Assembly: GCA_030445775.1 (NCBI GenBank)
Contig: JASUTC010000011.1
Location: 1 to 32,631, forward strand
Source of the DNA: Thermotogaceae bacterium
GTDB lineage: Bacteria; Thermotogota; Thermotogae; MWEM01
Reading direction: 5' to 3'
DNA: 32,631 bases
Under the pieces are notes generated by a model. The model worked only from the letters and a program-made list of their open reading frames with translations, was not told the origin of the DNA and made no database searches. A program made the position numbers and the translations under genes. Each line of letters opens with the position of its first letter. The first letter of the stretch is position 1. Shown here piece after piece: positions 7,921-19,616 of this stretch.

Positions 7921-10275
7921 ATGGCTAAATTTAAGGCATTGGAGGATTTTGCCAGCGAGGGAAAGGGATCGGAAGATATCCCCGAAATCCTGCCCGTTAT
8001 ACCCATGCGCACCAATATGCTGGTCTACCCGGGGTCTGTTATTCCCTTTTACATCGGCCGGGAAAAATCCTTGAATTCATTGGAAGAGTCCATTGAAAAG
8101 AAAAACCGTTTCCTGTTTCTCTGCTCTCAAAAGGATATACAGGAAAATGAACCCAAAGAAGTTGATCTGTTCACACATGGAGTTGTGGCAAGAGTCATGC
8201 AGTTAATGAAGCTTCCGGACAATTCCTTTAAAGTATTGGTAGAGGGAGTAGTCCGGGGAAAGATCGTGGATGGCTTACAGGATGGAGAGTCCCTTTCCGC
8301 AAAAGTTGAAATACTGAAAGTCAATTACCGAAACACAAAAGCACTGGAAGTCCTTATCCGAAAAGTGAGAGATGAAGCCAGAAAGTTTTTCCAGTACACC
8401 AGAAGAATTCCCAACGAGGCTTTACAGGCCTTGGAGGGAACTGAGGATGCGGATAAATTTGCCGACCTTGTGGCTTCCATACTGCCCTTAAAGTTGGATG
8501 AAAAACAGGTTTTACTTGAAATTGTTCATCCGAAAAACCGTTTGGAATTGCTTTTGGAAATCTTATTGCGGGAAAATGAATTGTTGAAAATAGAGGAAGA
8601 TCTTGAGAAAAAGGTCAAGGGAAAACTGGAACAGAATCAGAAGGAATATTATCTCAGGGAGAAGATGAAGACGATCAAAGAGGAATTGGACGGCACCGGC
8701 GATCCCGAAATTATGGAACTCAAAGAGAAGATCGATGCCGCTGAATTACCTCCCGAAGTGGAAGAAAAGGCCCTGAAACAATTGGAAAGGTTAGAAAAAT
8801 CACCCACATTTTCAGCGGAATCCACCGTGATTCGTTCTTACATCGACTGGCTGATTGAAATGCCTTGGAACAGTGAATCCGACGATATCATCGACATCAA
8901 AAAGGCTCGAGCGGTTCTGGATACAGACCATTACGGTTTGGAAGATGTTAAAAAGCGAATTTTAGAATACCTGGCAGCCCGATCTTTCTCCAAAGGACTG
9001 AAGGCGCCTATCCTCTGTTTGGTAGGCCCTCCCGGAGTGGGGAAAACTTCTCTTGGAAAATCTCTCGCAAAGGCCATGAATCGAAAATTCGTTCGGATGT
9101 CCCTGGGTGGTTTGCGTGATGAAGCCGAAATAAGAGGACACAGAAGAACTTACGTAGGGGCTTTGCCTGGTCGAATCATTCAGTTAATCCGAGAAGCTGG
9201 GGTCAAGAATCCCTTGATTTTGCTGGATGAAATTGATAAACTGGGTCAAAGTTTTCAAGGTGATCCGGCAGCAGCCTTGTTGGAAGTCTTGGACCCGGAG
9301 CAAAACAAGACCTTCACGGATCATTATCTGGAAGTGGAATTTGACCTGTCAAAGGTCATCTTTATCACCACGGCCAACGTCATTTACACCATCCCGGATG
9401 CCTTGCGGGATCGGATGGAAGTCATTGAAATCTCCGGCTATACGAAGGTTGAAAAGGAAAAGATCGCCACAGGCTATCTGATTCCAGAAATCCTGGAAGA
9501 ACACAACATGACGGATAAGGTCAACATCACCCCTTACGCCTTGAGCCAAATCATTGACGGCTATACAAGGGAGGCCGGGGTGAGAAATCTCAAACGAGAG
9601 TTGGCCTCAGTAGTAAGAAAAACTGCTTTAGAACTGCTTGAAAATGATCTTGACAAAAAAAAGATCAGAAAAAAGGATGTTGAAGAGCTTTTGGGGCCAC
9701 CCAAATTCCTGGAAGATGAACGGTTGAAAAAGCCTGAAATTGGAATAACCACAGGTCTTGCATGGACAGCTGTTGGTGGTACCGTTTTACAGGTAGAAGC
9801 GTTGTTTCAACCCGGAAAAGGTCACATTCACATGACCGGCCAACTGGGGGATGTGATGAAAGAATCCGCCCAAATTGCCCTTTCTCTGGCACGGGTCAGG
9901 TGTCAGGAAGACTGTGATGAAAAGTTCTTTGAAAAACACGACATTCACCTGCATGTCCCCGAGGGGGCTGTCCCAAAGGACGGACCTTCCGCCGGAGTGA
10001 CGCTGATTACATCCATCGTCTCTTGTTTGAAAAACAAACCGGTAAGAAATGATATAGCCATGACGGGTGAGATTAGTCTCAGGGGAAAGGTCTTTCCCAT
10101 TGGTGGCGTGAAAGAAAAGGTGTTGGCGGCCTATCGGATCGGCATTCATGAAGTAATCCTTCCGGCGGCCAACGAAAAGGATTTATATAAGATCCCCAAG
10201 GAAATTCGCGAAAAAATCACATTCCACTTTGTCGAGAACGTTGATGAGGTATTACAGATTGCGTTGAAGGACTGA
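7921..10275 (+). CDS. lon: ATP-dependent protease Lon
   Basis: ATG with upstream GGAGG preferred to the track start at 7897. GPPGVGKTSLGKSLA Walker A, catalytic PKDGPSAGVT, Lon N-domain. Confidence 0.95.
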   Translation: MAKFKALEDFASEGKGSEDIPEILPVIPMRTNMLVYPGSVIPFYIGREKSLNSLEESIEKKNRFLFLCSQKDIQENEPKEVDLFTHGVVARVMQLMKLPDNSFKVLVEGVVRGKIVDGLQDGESLSAKVEILKVNYRNTKALEVLIRKVRDEARKFFQYTRRIPNEALQALEGTEDADKFADLVASILPLKLDEKQVLLEIVHPKNRLELLLEILLRENELLKIEEDLEKKVKGKLEQNQKEYYLREKMKTIKEELDGTGDPEIMELKEKIDAAELPPEVEEKALKQLERLEKSPTFSAESTVIRSYIDWLIEMPWNSESDDIIDIKKARAVLDTDHYGLEDVKKRILEYLAARSFSKGLKAPILCLVGPPGVGKTSLGKSLAKAMNRKFVRMSLGGLRDEAEIRGHRRTYVGALPGRIIQLIREAGVKNPLILLDEIDKLGQSFQGDPAAALLEVLDPEQNKTFTDHYLEVEFDLSKVIFITTANVIYTIPDALRDRMEVIEISGYTKVEKEKIATGYLIPEILEEHNMTDKVNITPYALSQIIDGYTREAGVRNLKRELASVVRKTALELLENDLDKKKIRKKDVEELLGPPKFLEDERLKKPEIGITTGLAWTAVGGTVLQVEALFQPGKGHIHMTGQLGDVMKESAQIALSLARVRCQEDCDEKFFEKHDIHLHVPEGAVPKDGPSAGVTLITSIVSCLKNKPVRNDIAMTGEISLRGKVFPIGGVKEKVLAAYRIGIHEVILPAANEKDLYKIPKEIREKITFHFVENVDEVLQIALKD

Positions 10276-10281
10276 TATCCG

Positions 10282-10868
10282 GTGTACAAGATAAAAACAA
10301 TCGAATTGCTGAATACCGCCTATTTACCAAAGCAACTGCCAAAAGATATGGCCTACAGAAAATCAATCGCCTTTGTGGGGCGATCTAACGTGGGAAAATC
10401 ATCGCTGATGAACGTACTCTTTAACAGAAAGATGGCGAAAGTCAGCTCAACGCCCGGAAAAACCCGTTCCATCAACTTTTATCTGATCAACGAGAAAGAT
10501 TATTTCATCGATCTTCCGGGATATGGCTATGCCAGACGTTCACAAGAGGAAATCAAGAAATGGAATACATTGATGAACGCCTTTTTTTCAGAATCAGAGG
10601 GACTTGAAATGCTGTTTGTCCTCATCGATTCCAGGCATTCCTTGATTAAAGCGGATGACATTTTCTTCCAATGGATCTTGGAATACCATGTTCCCATAGC
10701 GATTGTTTTGACCAAAACGGATAAAATATCTTCTCAAAAACTTGATCTGTCCATTCAACAAACCAAAGCGCTATCTCAGCCATATGGAGATTTCAACATC
10801 TTTCCCGTCTCGTGTACAAAGCGCAAGGGGTTGAATGAATTGTTCAAGTTCATAGGGGATGTTCTCGT

Positions 10869-10872
<4 letters not shown>
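10282..10872 (+). CDS. engB: ribosome-biogenesis GTPase YihA/EngB (GTG start)
   Basis: GRSNVGKSSLMN, SSTPGKTRSINFY, DLPGYGYA, TKTDK motifs. Confidence 0.93.
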
Positions 10873-11982
<1,110 letters not shown>

Positions 11983-11987
11983 AAGCC

Positions 11988-12164
11988 TTAAAACTCCCTA
12001 CCCCAAAGGAAAAGCACCAAACCAACAATTGAAACCGTGTAAACGGTATTGACAACCTCCTCGGAGGAATTAATATATTCAAGATTGCCCTCAATAAACG
12101 AACAGGAACTGAGGATAAAAATCAGCAAAACTAATATTATCAACAATAAATATTTTCTTTTCAT
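11988..12164 (-). CDS. 58-aa predicted lipoprotein with a second hydrophobic segment (not in the supplied ORF track)
   Basis: Read by hand on the - strand: MKRKYLLLIILVLLIFILSSCSFIEGNLEYINSSEEVVNTVYTVSIVGLVLFLWGREF*. Lipobox-like LSSC after a K/R-rich hydrophobic signal; AAAAGGGG upstream of the ATG; extended -10 upstream. Confidence 0.6.
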   Translation of the reverse strand: MKRKYLLLIILVLLIFILSSCSFIEGNLEYINSSEEVVNTVYTVSIVGLVLFLWGREF

Positions 12165-12217
12165 TTCATATCCCCTTTTAGGATCAATGAACCCTATATA
12201 AGCTCCTTGACTTTGAG

Positions 12218-12226
12218 ATTATATCA
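12218..12226 (-). promoter_or_regulatory. candidate extended -10 (TGATATAAT) for the small lipoprotein gene
   Basis: - strand TGATATAAT located 54-62 nt upstream of the ATG at 12164. Confidence 0.4.
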
Positions 12227-12276
12227 CATAAGTAAGAGGGGACAGGATTTAAAAAAACCCAAAAGGAGGGAAAAAT

Positions 12277-13245
12277 ATGTCTGAAAAAATTAAATGGGGA
12301 ATCCTCGGAACGGCCAACATAGCGAGAAAAGCACTCATCCCCGGTATTCAGTCATCGGAAAACGGAGAATTGTACGCCATTGCAGGAAGAAAACGAGAAA
12401 AGGTGGATGAATTCAACAACAACTTCCACCCTGAAAGGGTTTATTATTCTTACGAAGAACTCCTTCAGGATGATAATGTCCAGGCCGTGTATATCCCGCT
12501 ACCCAACGCCCTTCATATGGAATGGGTCATAAAAGCGTTGGAAAATGGAAAAAACGTGTTATGCGAAAAGCCCATCGCCTTGGATGAATTTGAAGCGGAA
12601 AGCATGTTCAATTGCGCATTCAACAATAAAAAGATCCTCATGGAGGCATTTGCCTACATTCACAACCCATTGATTCATAAGATGAAAGAAATCATCGATA
12701 AGGGAACTCTGGGTGCCATCAAAGCCATGGACATGACCTTTACTTTTGACTTGACCCCGAGAGAGAACGACATCCGATGGTCCAAATCCCTTGGTGGCGG
12801 TGCCATGTACGATTTAGGTTGTTATACCTTACACCTGACACGTCATTTGGCCGGTAAAGAGCCCACAGAAGTCAAATCCTTCGTTAAAAGAACCAAATAC
12901 GGCGTGGATGAGTCCACAACGGTTATGATGAACTTCGAAAACGAGTTCCACACCACATTCCACGTGGGATTCACCGAACAGTTCAATCAACGTTGCCATA
13001 TCCACGGTTCGGAAGGCTCCCTGATCACACCCCTGACATTCAACGAAAAGGGTTCTTTGAAGTATTACATTCAAAGGGGAAAAGAAATATCCGAATACAC
13101 GGTAGAATCCCCGGATAATTACATGCTGGAAGCCACTCACTTTGCTAATGTGATCTTGGGAAAAGAACAGCAGGTAATTTCCATCAAAGATTCGGTGATG
13201 AACGCTTCTTGGATTCGAAGGATCTTGAATCCCTTTTCGCTTTAA
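12277..13245 (+). CDS. Gfo/Idh/MocA-family oxidoreductase
   Basis: N-terminal Rossmann WGILGTANIARKALIPGI, YIPLPNALHMEW, VLCEKPIALDEFEAE. Confidence 0.92.
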   Translation: MSEKIKWGILGTANIARKALIPGIQSSENGELYAIAGRKREKVDEFNNNFHPERVYYSYEELLQDDNVQAVYIPLPNALHMEWVIKALENGKNVLCEKPIALDEFEAESMFNCAFNNKKILMEAFAYIHNPLIHKMKEIIDKGTLGAIKAMDMTFTFDLTPRENDIRWSKSLGGGAMYDLGCYTLHLTRHLAGKEPTEVKSFVKRTKYGVDESTTVMMNFENEFHTTFHVGFTEQFNQRCHIHGSEGSLITPLTFNEKGSLKYYIQRGKEISEYTVESPDNYMLEATHFANVILGKEQQVISIKDSVMNASWIRRILNPFSL

Positions 13246-13264
13246 AGAGGCAGCCGAGGTTTCA

Positions 13265-13273
13265 TGGTATAAT
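13265..13273 (+). promoter_or_regulatory. candidate extended -10 promoter (TGGTATAAT) for glgD-glgC
   Basis: TGGTATAAT 43 bp upstream of the glgD ATG. Confidence 0.45.
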
Positions 13274-13316
13274 AAATGACGTTCACAAAAACTCTCAAAA
13301 AGGGGGATAAAACGAT

Positions 13317-14435
13317 ATGAAGGTATTAGGCCTAATATTTGCCGGTGGTCGTGGGGAAAACCTTGGATTACTCACTACAAAAAGGGCGAGTGCCGCCTTA
13401 CCGGTAGCCGGAAAATACAGAATGATAGATTTTACCATGTCGAACATGGTAGCATCGGATATCCGGCGAGTAGGTGTCTTGACTCAATACAGCCCCAGAA
13501 GTCTTATTGACCATCTGGGTTCCGGAAAAGAATGGGATCTGGACAGAAAACACGGCGGGTTGGCCCTTTTACAACCGTATATGGCCATCAACAACAAATA
13601 CTGGTACCGTGGAACGGGTGATGCCATTCATCAAAACATGACTTTCCTGAGAAGAAGTGATGAAGATTATGTCCTAATGGCTTCCGGAGATCATATTTAC
13701 TCCTTCAATTACTCGGATATGTTTAATTATCATTTTTCCAAAGGGGCTGATGTCACTTTTCTTTATAAGGAGTTGGATGACACTTATAACCTCTCAGAAT
13801 ACGGTCAGATTGAAACGGATGAAGACGGCAGAGTGATTCAGTTTGTTGAAAAACCATCCGAGAATGTTTCAAATAAGGCCTTTTTGGGAATTTATTTCCT
13901 GAATAAACATCTTTTGATGGACCTGCTATACAATACCATTCCACAATCTGAAGGATACGACATCCTGTTGGATGTTTTAATTCCAAACTTGAACAAGTTA
14001 CGGTTTTACGCCTACAAGTTTGATGGATACTGGAGAAACACGAAGAAAGGTGTTGATGAGTATTTTAAAATCAACATGGATTTACTCAACGATGAAATCC
14101 GAAAACAATTGTTTTACACCGGAAACACCGTTCATACTAAATTAAAGGACTTGCCCTCTCCTAAATGCACCGGAACGGCGCATGTAGAGAATTCCATTGT
14201 TTCGGATGGATGCATCATCAGCGGCAGGGTTATTAATTCCATCGTTTCGAGAGGGGTTCAGATAAAGGCCGGTGCCGTGGTGGAGAATTCCATCATCATG
14301 CAGGACACGGTGATCGAAGAAGGGGCACATGTCAAATATTCCATCTTTGACAAGGAGTGCAACATTCGAACAGAGAAACGATTAATCGGCAGAAAAGACG
14401 ACCTTCTCGTATTTGAAAAGGGAAGCGTCATTTAA
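13317..14435 (+). CDS. glgD: GlgD-type glucose-1-phosphate adenylyltransferase subunit
   Basis: ADP-glucose pyrophosphorylase-like, with a diverged N-terminus ([13 protein letters not shown]...) next to a canonical GlgC. Confidence 0.88.
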   Translation: MKVLGLIFAGGRGENLGLLTTKRASAALPVAGKYRMIDFTMSNMVASDIRRVGVLTQYSPRSLIDHLGSGKEWDLDRKHGGLALLQPYMAINNKYWYRGTGDAIHQNMTFLRRSDEDYVLMASGDHIYSFNYSDMFNYHFSKGADVTFLYKELDDTYNLSEYGQIETDEDGRVIQFVEKPSENVSNKAFLGIYFLNKHLLMDLLYNTIPQSEGYDILLDVLIPNLNKLRFYAYKFDGYWRNTKKGVDEYFKINMDLLNDEIRKQLFYTGNTVHTKLKDLPSPKCTGTAHVENSIVSDGCIISGRVINSIVSRGVQIKAGAVVENSIIMQDTVIEEGAHVKYSIFDKECNIRTEKRLIGRKDDLLVFEKGSVI

Positions 14436-14449
14436 AAGGGGGGACTACG

Positions 14450-15709
14450 ATGCAGTCATCTATCGTTGCTATGGTGTTAGCCGGAGGACAAGGAACAAGA
14501 TTGGGTGTGCTGACTGATGATATTGCAAAACCTGCAGTACCCTTTGGTGGAAAATACAGAATCATCGATTTTGCTTTAAGTAATTGTGTGAATTCAGGAA
14601 TATACAAGGTTGGGGTCCTGACCCAGTATAAACCTCACAAACTCAACGCCCATATCGGTATCGGTCGACCCTGGGATTTGGACAGAAAGGGAGGCGGGGT
14701 TACCGTTCTCCAGCCATATACTTACGAAAGCGGGAAAGCTTGGTTTAAGGGAACCGCTGATGCCCTATACGAAAACTTGGATTATTTGGATAAAACAAAC
14801 CCCAAATACGTACTGGTCCTTTCCGGAGACCACATCTACGGAATGGATTATATGGATATGCTCACCTTTCACATATCAAAGCATGCCAAGGCAAGTTGTG
14901 CCTGCATGAACGTTCCGCTGAACGAAACTTACCGTTTTGGTATCATGGTCACGGATATCTCAAAACGGATTGTTGAATTCCAGGAAAAACCTCAACACGC
15001 CAAAAGTACCCTGGCCTCTCTGGGTATTTACATCTTCAATTGGGATTATCTTAGGGAAGCCCTTATCCAGGACGCAAAGGATGAATCCTCCAGTCACGAT
15101 TTCGGAAAAGACATCATTCCAAAGATGGTAGAGGATAAGGATGATCTTTATGCCTTTGAATATGAAGGTTATTGGCGGGATGTGGGAACCATTTATTCTT
15201 ATTGGGAGTCCAATCTGGAATTGATTCAATCCATTCCTCAATTAAACTTATACAACGATTCATGGAGATTTTACACCCGCACCGAAGAGATGCCTCCTGC
15301 ATTTTTCGGGAAAGAGTCTGTGTGTACCAACAGTTTGGTGAGTGAAGGTTGTGAAATACACGGGGTACTGAATAAATCTATCCTTTTCCAAGGTGTGCAA
15401 GTGGGGAAGGGATCGATTATCAAGGACTCCATCATCCTAACAGGAGTAAAAATCGGCGATGGTGTTGAAATATCCAATGCCGTTATCGCAGAGAATTCGG
15501 AAATCGGCTCCGGAACTAGGATCGGTGTGGGAGATTTCGCGGAAAACGAGGAGAATCCTGGTGTTTACAATTCACAGATCAGCGTAATCGGATATAATAC
15601 AAACATCCCTGAAAATGCTATAATAGGAAAGAACTGCGTCATCCACAGTGATGTCAATCAAGACAGTACTGATAACTGGCACGTTCAAAGTGGACGTTGT
15701 ATCCGATAG
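14450..15709 (+). CDS. glgC: glucose-1-phosphate adenylyltransferase
   Basis: [47 protein letters not shown], left-handed beta-helix C-terminus. Confidence 0.94.
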   Translation: MQSSIVAMVLAGGQGTRLGVLTDDIAKPAVPFGGKYRIIDFALSNCVNSGIYKVGVLTQYKPHKLNAHIGIGRPWDLDRKGGGVTVLQPYTYESGKAWFKGTADALYENLDYLDKTNPKYVLVLSGDHIYGMDYMDMLTFHISKHAKASCACMNVPLNETYRFGIMVTDISKRIVEFQEKPQHAKSTLASLGIYIFNWDYLREALIQDAKDESSSHDFGKDIIPKMVEDKDDLYAFEYEGYWRDVGTIYSYWESNLELIQSIPQLNLYNDSWRFYTRTEEMPPAFFGKESVCTNSLVSEGCEIHGVLNKSILFQGVQVGKGSIIKDSIILTGVKIGDGVEISNAVIAENSEIGSGTRIGVGDFAENEENPGVYNSQISVIGYNTNIPENAIIGKNCVIHSDVNQDSTDNWHVQSGRCIR

Positions 15710-15761
15710 AACGTTATAAAAACAGGCAAGAAAAATCCTGCATATTCAAAAGGAGTCATGA

Positions 15762-16808
15762 ATGTTTTTTGATTTCTTCTCACTTAAAATAAAAGCGGAG
15801 AGCAAAGCGACGGATGAAACCTTCCTTGGCTATTTCTTCGGAAAAACCAATGAAACTATCGAATACCGTTTTATTTGCTTTCCGCGTCGTTTTTCCGGTC
15901 AAATTGCAATGGATGTTAATATGCCATTGACCGGCTTTAGAGAAACATTGAATAGTTTTTATGTAGACATAGCCGGTCATTCCGCTGAAGTCAGTGAAAT
16001 GACCGGAGAGTTTATGCGTTATCTCCACAACCAAATCAGCAAACTGGGCGGTAGAGAGGGTTTTGCTATCAGAATGTCCAAGATCATACAAAATAACGAA
16101 GTGGATATTATACGATTTGAAATCAACGAGATTTTTAAGAATTGGACCAGTTCTCTGGATCTTGAACTCAACGTGGAAACGTCCACTTATGAAGAATTAA
16201 CCAACTCCTTTTTGGGGGATGTGGACAACGAGTCTTTCCTGAATTCGTTGAAAACCAGGGATGATATCATGAGTCTACCGGAGATTTACCCCATCGTCGA
16301 TCCCCTGGAAGGGGTTTCCATCGATCAGTTTGACATTGGAGATATGATTTATTGTACGATTTTGGGTTTTACCGATGAAGAATCCCAAAGAAGAATTGTA
16401 GATGAATTCCCCGGACATTTTGATGCCGAAAACAAAAACACAGTCCCATTGGAGGCTACTATCGTATCCAAAGAAATTATGCCCTCCGTTTCCAAAAATT
16501 TCGTCTTGATAAAAGTTCAAATCGGCTCCTCTTTTGTTGCTAAATCCATCGTTTTAAGAAGCATACGACTCATGTACGATCCCGATAAGATGAAAAACAG
16601 GCTGAAATCCCTAAAATCCGAAGCTGCAAGCGATTCCATATCCCTGGCGGAAGTCATGAGTAAACACCGAAGGATTCAATCCGGACTCAATCAAACAATC
16701 ACAGAAAAAAAAAGCAACAGCTTCGGAGACTTCTTTCTCGGTATGCTCCTGCTATTACTCATGGGTGGTTTGATCATTATGATCATTTACTACTTTTTGC
16801 TTACTTAA
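15762..16808 (+). CDS. hypothetical protein with a single C-terminal transmembrane anchor
   Basis: 348-aa ORF, no N-terminal signal, C-terminal FFLGMLLLLLMGGLIIMIIYYFLL. No recognised domain. Confidence 0.8.
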   Translation: MFFDFFSLKIKAESKATDETFLGYFFGKTNETIEYRFICFPRRFSGQIAMDVNMPLTGFRETLNSFYVDIAGHSAEVSEMTGEFMRYLHNQISKLGGREGFAIRMSKIIQNNEVDIIRFEINEIFKNWTSSLDLELNVETSTYEELTNSFLGDVDNESFLNSLKTRDDIMSLPEIYPIVDPLEGVSIDQFDIGDMIYCTILGFTDEESQRRIVDEFPGHFDAENKNTVPLEATIVSKEIMPSVSKNFVLIKVQIGSSFVAKSIVLRSIRLMYDPDKMKNRLKSLKSEAASDSISLAEVMSKHRRIQSGLNQTITEKKSNSFGDFFLGMLLLLLMGGLIIMIIYYFLLT

Positions 16809-16818
16809 CTAATTTTTT

Positions 16819-17322
16819 TCAATCCTTGTCTTTTTCCTTTTGCGAATAAAGGGTCCACTTGGCCTTTCTCTCCATCAGAGAGAGTTCCTGATTCCAAATG
16901 TTTAATCCCTTCAGTTCATCAAGAACGCCCATCGCCTTTTGGGGGTCATCTTTGTTCAGATAGGCATAAACCTTGCCTATCAAAGCCTCTTTATACGAGG
17001 GCTCTGTGGGCTGAACCTGTTCAAAGTATTCCAAAGCCTTTTCATTTTCTGAAAAATGCAAGGAACAAATCCCCAAACCAATATATACTTGACAGTTTTC
17101 CAAACCCAATTTTAAACAATGGGAAAACACTTGCCTTGCTAAATCATAATCTTCTCGTTCTACAAAAGCAACCCCCATATTGTAATAGACCAGGGGATTT
17201 TCAGGATCTTCTTCAATGATATCCGCATACAAACTCAATGCGTCCTTTACTTTTCCACGCTTCAATATTTCATTTGCTTGTTTTAATCGATTTGATGAAA
17301 CTAATTCTTCTCTGTAATCCAT
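16819..17322 (-). CDS. tetratricopeptide-repeat protein
   Basis: TPR-like units (LKRGKVKDALSLYADIIEEDPENPLVYYNMGVAFVEREDYDLARQVFSHCLKL). Confidence 0.82.
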   Translation of the reverse strand: MDYREELVSSNRLKQANEILKRGKVKDALSLYADIIEEDPENPLVYYNMGVAFVEREDYDLARQVFSHCLKLGLENCQVYIGLGICSLHFSENEKALEYFEQVQPTEPSYKEALIGKVYAYLNKDDPQKAMGVLDELKGLNIWNQELSLMERKAKWTLYSQKEKDKD

Positions 17323-17326
17323 CCCT

Positions 17327-19147
17327 TCACTCCAGTCTTTGAGTAAAATACGGAATTATATAGATGGCGTAATAAATGGAATCCGAATAATCTAATCCGG
17401 CAATTCTCACTGACACGCTGACGGTTTTAATGCCCTCAAACGGAAGAGACAGGCTATACGTCACTTTCGGTGTCAAAATCGTTTTCAGGTTTCTAAAGTA
17501 TTCTTTTAAAAAGGTCTCCATCTCGGTATTAATCACCATACCGCCAGTCAGTTTTGCCAACGTTTTAACTTTATCCGGTACTGATACGTTACTTAACACG
17601 TAAACACTGACATTTTTTGAAAACATGGCTGGAGCGATATTTTCAAAATTGAAATCATAACCGTCATATTTCCACAACACAACGTTGTATTCGGTCTTTT
17701 TCAATCGCTTAAAGCCTTCCTCAAAAAAGGCTTCTCCATCAGTAATCTCAATAAAGTTTACAGTTGAAGGAACGGTCTCCATTTGATATGGAACAAATCC
17801 GCCGCTATCGATGACATTTAAAAACGGTCGGACAAATTGAAAACGTTTTCCCAAATTGTCCAACGCCCGAAACTCTATCTCCAGTTCACTGAGATTAGCC
17901 TCAACCGCATCAATATTCACAAAGGCCATCGGTTTTTCCTGAACGATCGTGTACATCCTCGCCCGATTGGTGTTGAAATCCGTCACGGTCAATACAGGTG
18001 AATTGTAATCCAAATCACTGACACCGGTCAACTCGATATTAGTCGTATCAATGATTTGATAATCCGCATCTTCTGCCAAAGAATGTGAGGTAAGCAGACC
18101 GTCATCCCAAACAGTTAGGATCACACCGTCAGGCCCAACGGTAGAGCATACTGCCAAAGAATCCTCTCTGAATGACAAAATATATTCTTCCTCAAATGAA
18201 TCCGTTCTAATGATCCGAAAGGCTTTGGAAGACAAATCCTGCATAATGATCCGGTCAAAAGATACATCAATGTCGTTGACAATATTAACGGTGTAACCAT
18301 CCGACAAGTATATATACCTGATCACCTTGCCTGTACTGCTTAATATGGCGACTCGATTGTTTGGCGGATCCAGAACGTATATATTGCCCAATCGGTCAAT
18401 GGTCTGGACAAACGGGCTTTTAAAGCCGGTGAATTCATCAACAATCTCATTTTTTAACAGATCAAAGACAAACACCTTGCCACTCTCCAAGTCAGAGCAG
18501 TAAAGCCTTCCGGTAAGTTTATCAATAACTATTGAGGAGGGCGCTTCCATCTCCAGTTCAATGGCACTGTTCTGACCGTATTTGGAAATGAAGATATATT
18601 GATTGGCGCGATCTAAAATATAAACGGCACCGTTGTAAACATCTGAGGCCACCGGGTTATAAAAGAATTCGTAGGTATCCACAAATCCCTGGATTTCTGA
18701 CATGTATTCCAATCCAAGGATGGGGTTGTCATCAGACTCAATCTTTCCAAGCATATCCAAAACTTTCAGCAATATGATGATCTCCGTCCTGTCAGGCTCA
18801 ATCAACAAGACGTTATTCAAGCTTTCAACAGCTTCGTTTGTATTACCCGTTTCAATATTCAATTTTGCCAAGAAATACCAAAATTTTGGAATATCTCTGG
18901 GATACACAGGTCTTTCAAAGGCCTTCTCAATCATTTCACGGGCCTTTACATATTCTGCTTCTCCCCAGCTTTGTATGGCCTGTGAAAAATAGTACCTGGA
19001 CCATTCTTCCTCAGGCATATCTTCAAGGTAATTTTCTATGGCTATTCGATCTTCTTCATTCTGTTGAGAAAAGACAAGAGAACTCGATAATAATACAAAC
19101 AACAGAACAAAAAGAATGCAAAAGAAATACTTATTCCTCTGTCTCAC
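17327..19147 (-). CDS. exported TPR + beta-propeller (NHL-like) protein with a VWA-like C-terminal region
   Basis: N-terminal signal sequence; TPR region (AEYVKAREMIEKAFERP...); repeated blade-like segments (GAVYILDRANQYIFI, GRLYCSDLESGKVFVFD, GNIYVLDPPNNRVAILS); C-terminal YNVVLWKYDGYDFNF...VSVYVLSNV. Confidence 0.7.
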   Translation of the reverse strand: MRQRNKYFFCILFVLLFVLLSSSLVFSQQNEEDRIAIENYLEDMPEEEWSRYYFSQAIQSWGEAEYVKAREMIEKAFERPVYPRDIPKFWYFLAKLNIETGNTNEAVESLNNVLLIEPDRTEIIILLKVLDMLGKIESDDNPILGLEYMSEIQGFVDTYEFFYNPVASDVYNGAVYILDRANQYIFISKYGQNSAIELEMEAPSSIVIDKLTGRLYCSDLESGKVFVFDLLKNEIVDEFTGFKSPFVQTIDRLGNIYVLDPPNNRVAILSSTGKVIRYIYLSDGYTVNIVNDIDVSFDRIIMQDLSSKAFRIIRTDSFEEEYILSFREDSLAVCSTVGPDGVILTVWDDGLLTSHSLAEDADYQIIDTTNIELTGVSDLDYNSPVLTVTDFNTNRARMYTIVQEKPMAFVNIDAVEANLSELEIEFRALDNLGKRFQFVRPFLNVIDSGGFVPYQMETVPSTVNFIEITDGEAFFEEGFKRLKKTEYNVVLWKYDGYDFNFENIAPAMFSKNVSVYVLSNVSVPDKVKTLAKLTGGMVINTEMETFLKEYFRNLKTILTPKVTYSLSLPFEGIKTVSVSVRIAGLDYSDSIYYAIYIIPYFTQRLE

Positions 19148-19616
19148 TCTTCTCCCCTTTTTGAAAGATCATGGAACCGGTAATGGCTGTCATTGAAAAA
19201 ACAACGATAAAATAAGCGACCCCAGCCAGCAGAAACACAGGGTTCTCCGCCATGGATTGCCCTCGGAAAAATTCGTAGCCCATCCAACTGAACCCGTTGA
19301 ACAATATGCAATAGCCATTCAAGACAAGCAACAAAACTGACCCGATAAAAGACAACCACAAAACAGGTTTCATCCCCTTTGATCCAAGTCCCAGTATGGC
19401 GGTCCAATGCATAAATACGGCCGTTAAACCCAACAAGGCAAACTGCAGAAAAAACAGTCGGGACGAAAAAACGGTTACCCCGGAAAACAACTCTTTGATA
19501 AACTCAGCTGCAAAATCAAGGGATAAATATCCAATGATTCCCACTAAGCTGGTAAAGATTAAGATAATGGAAAATAATGAAAGCAGAAGGTATTTCAACA
19601 CCTCTGTTCTACTCAT
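19131..19616 (-). CDS. small polytopic membrane protein (about four TM segments)
   Basis: Hydrophobic stretches throughout. Start set to the ATG at 19616 (MSRTEVLKYLLL), which overlaps the mrp stop by 8 nt. Confidence 0.75.
   Translation of the reverse strand: MSRTEVLKYLLLSLFSIILIFTSLVGIIGYLSLDFAAEFIKELFSGVTVFSSRLFFLQFALLGLTAVFMHWTAILGLGSKGMKPVLWLSFIGSVLLLVLNGYCILFNGFSWMGYEFFRGQSMAENPVFLLAGVAYFIVVFSMTAITGSMIFQKGEKSETEE

Noticed and set aside
12034-12067. Two small adjacent inverted repeats (ACCGT-GTAA-ACGGT and CCTCC-TC-GGAGG) after upp
   Set aside because: Short stems without a T-run and lying inside the small lipoprotein ORF; not enough for a terminator or regulatory call.
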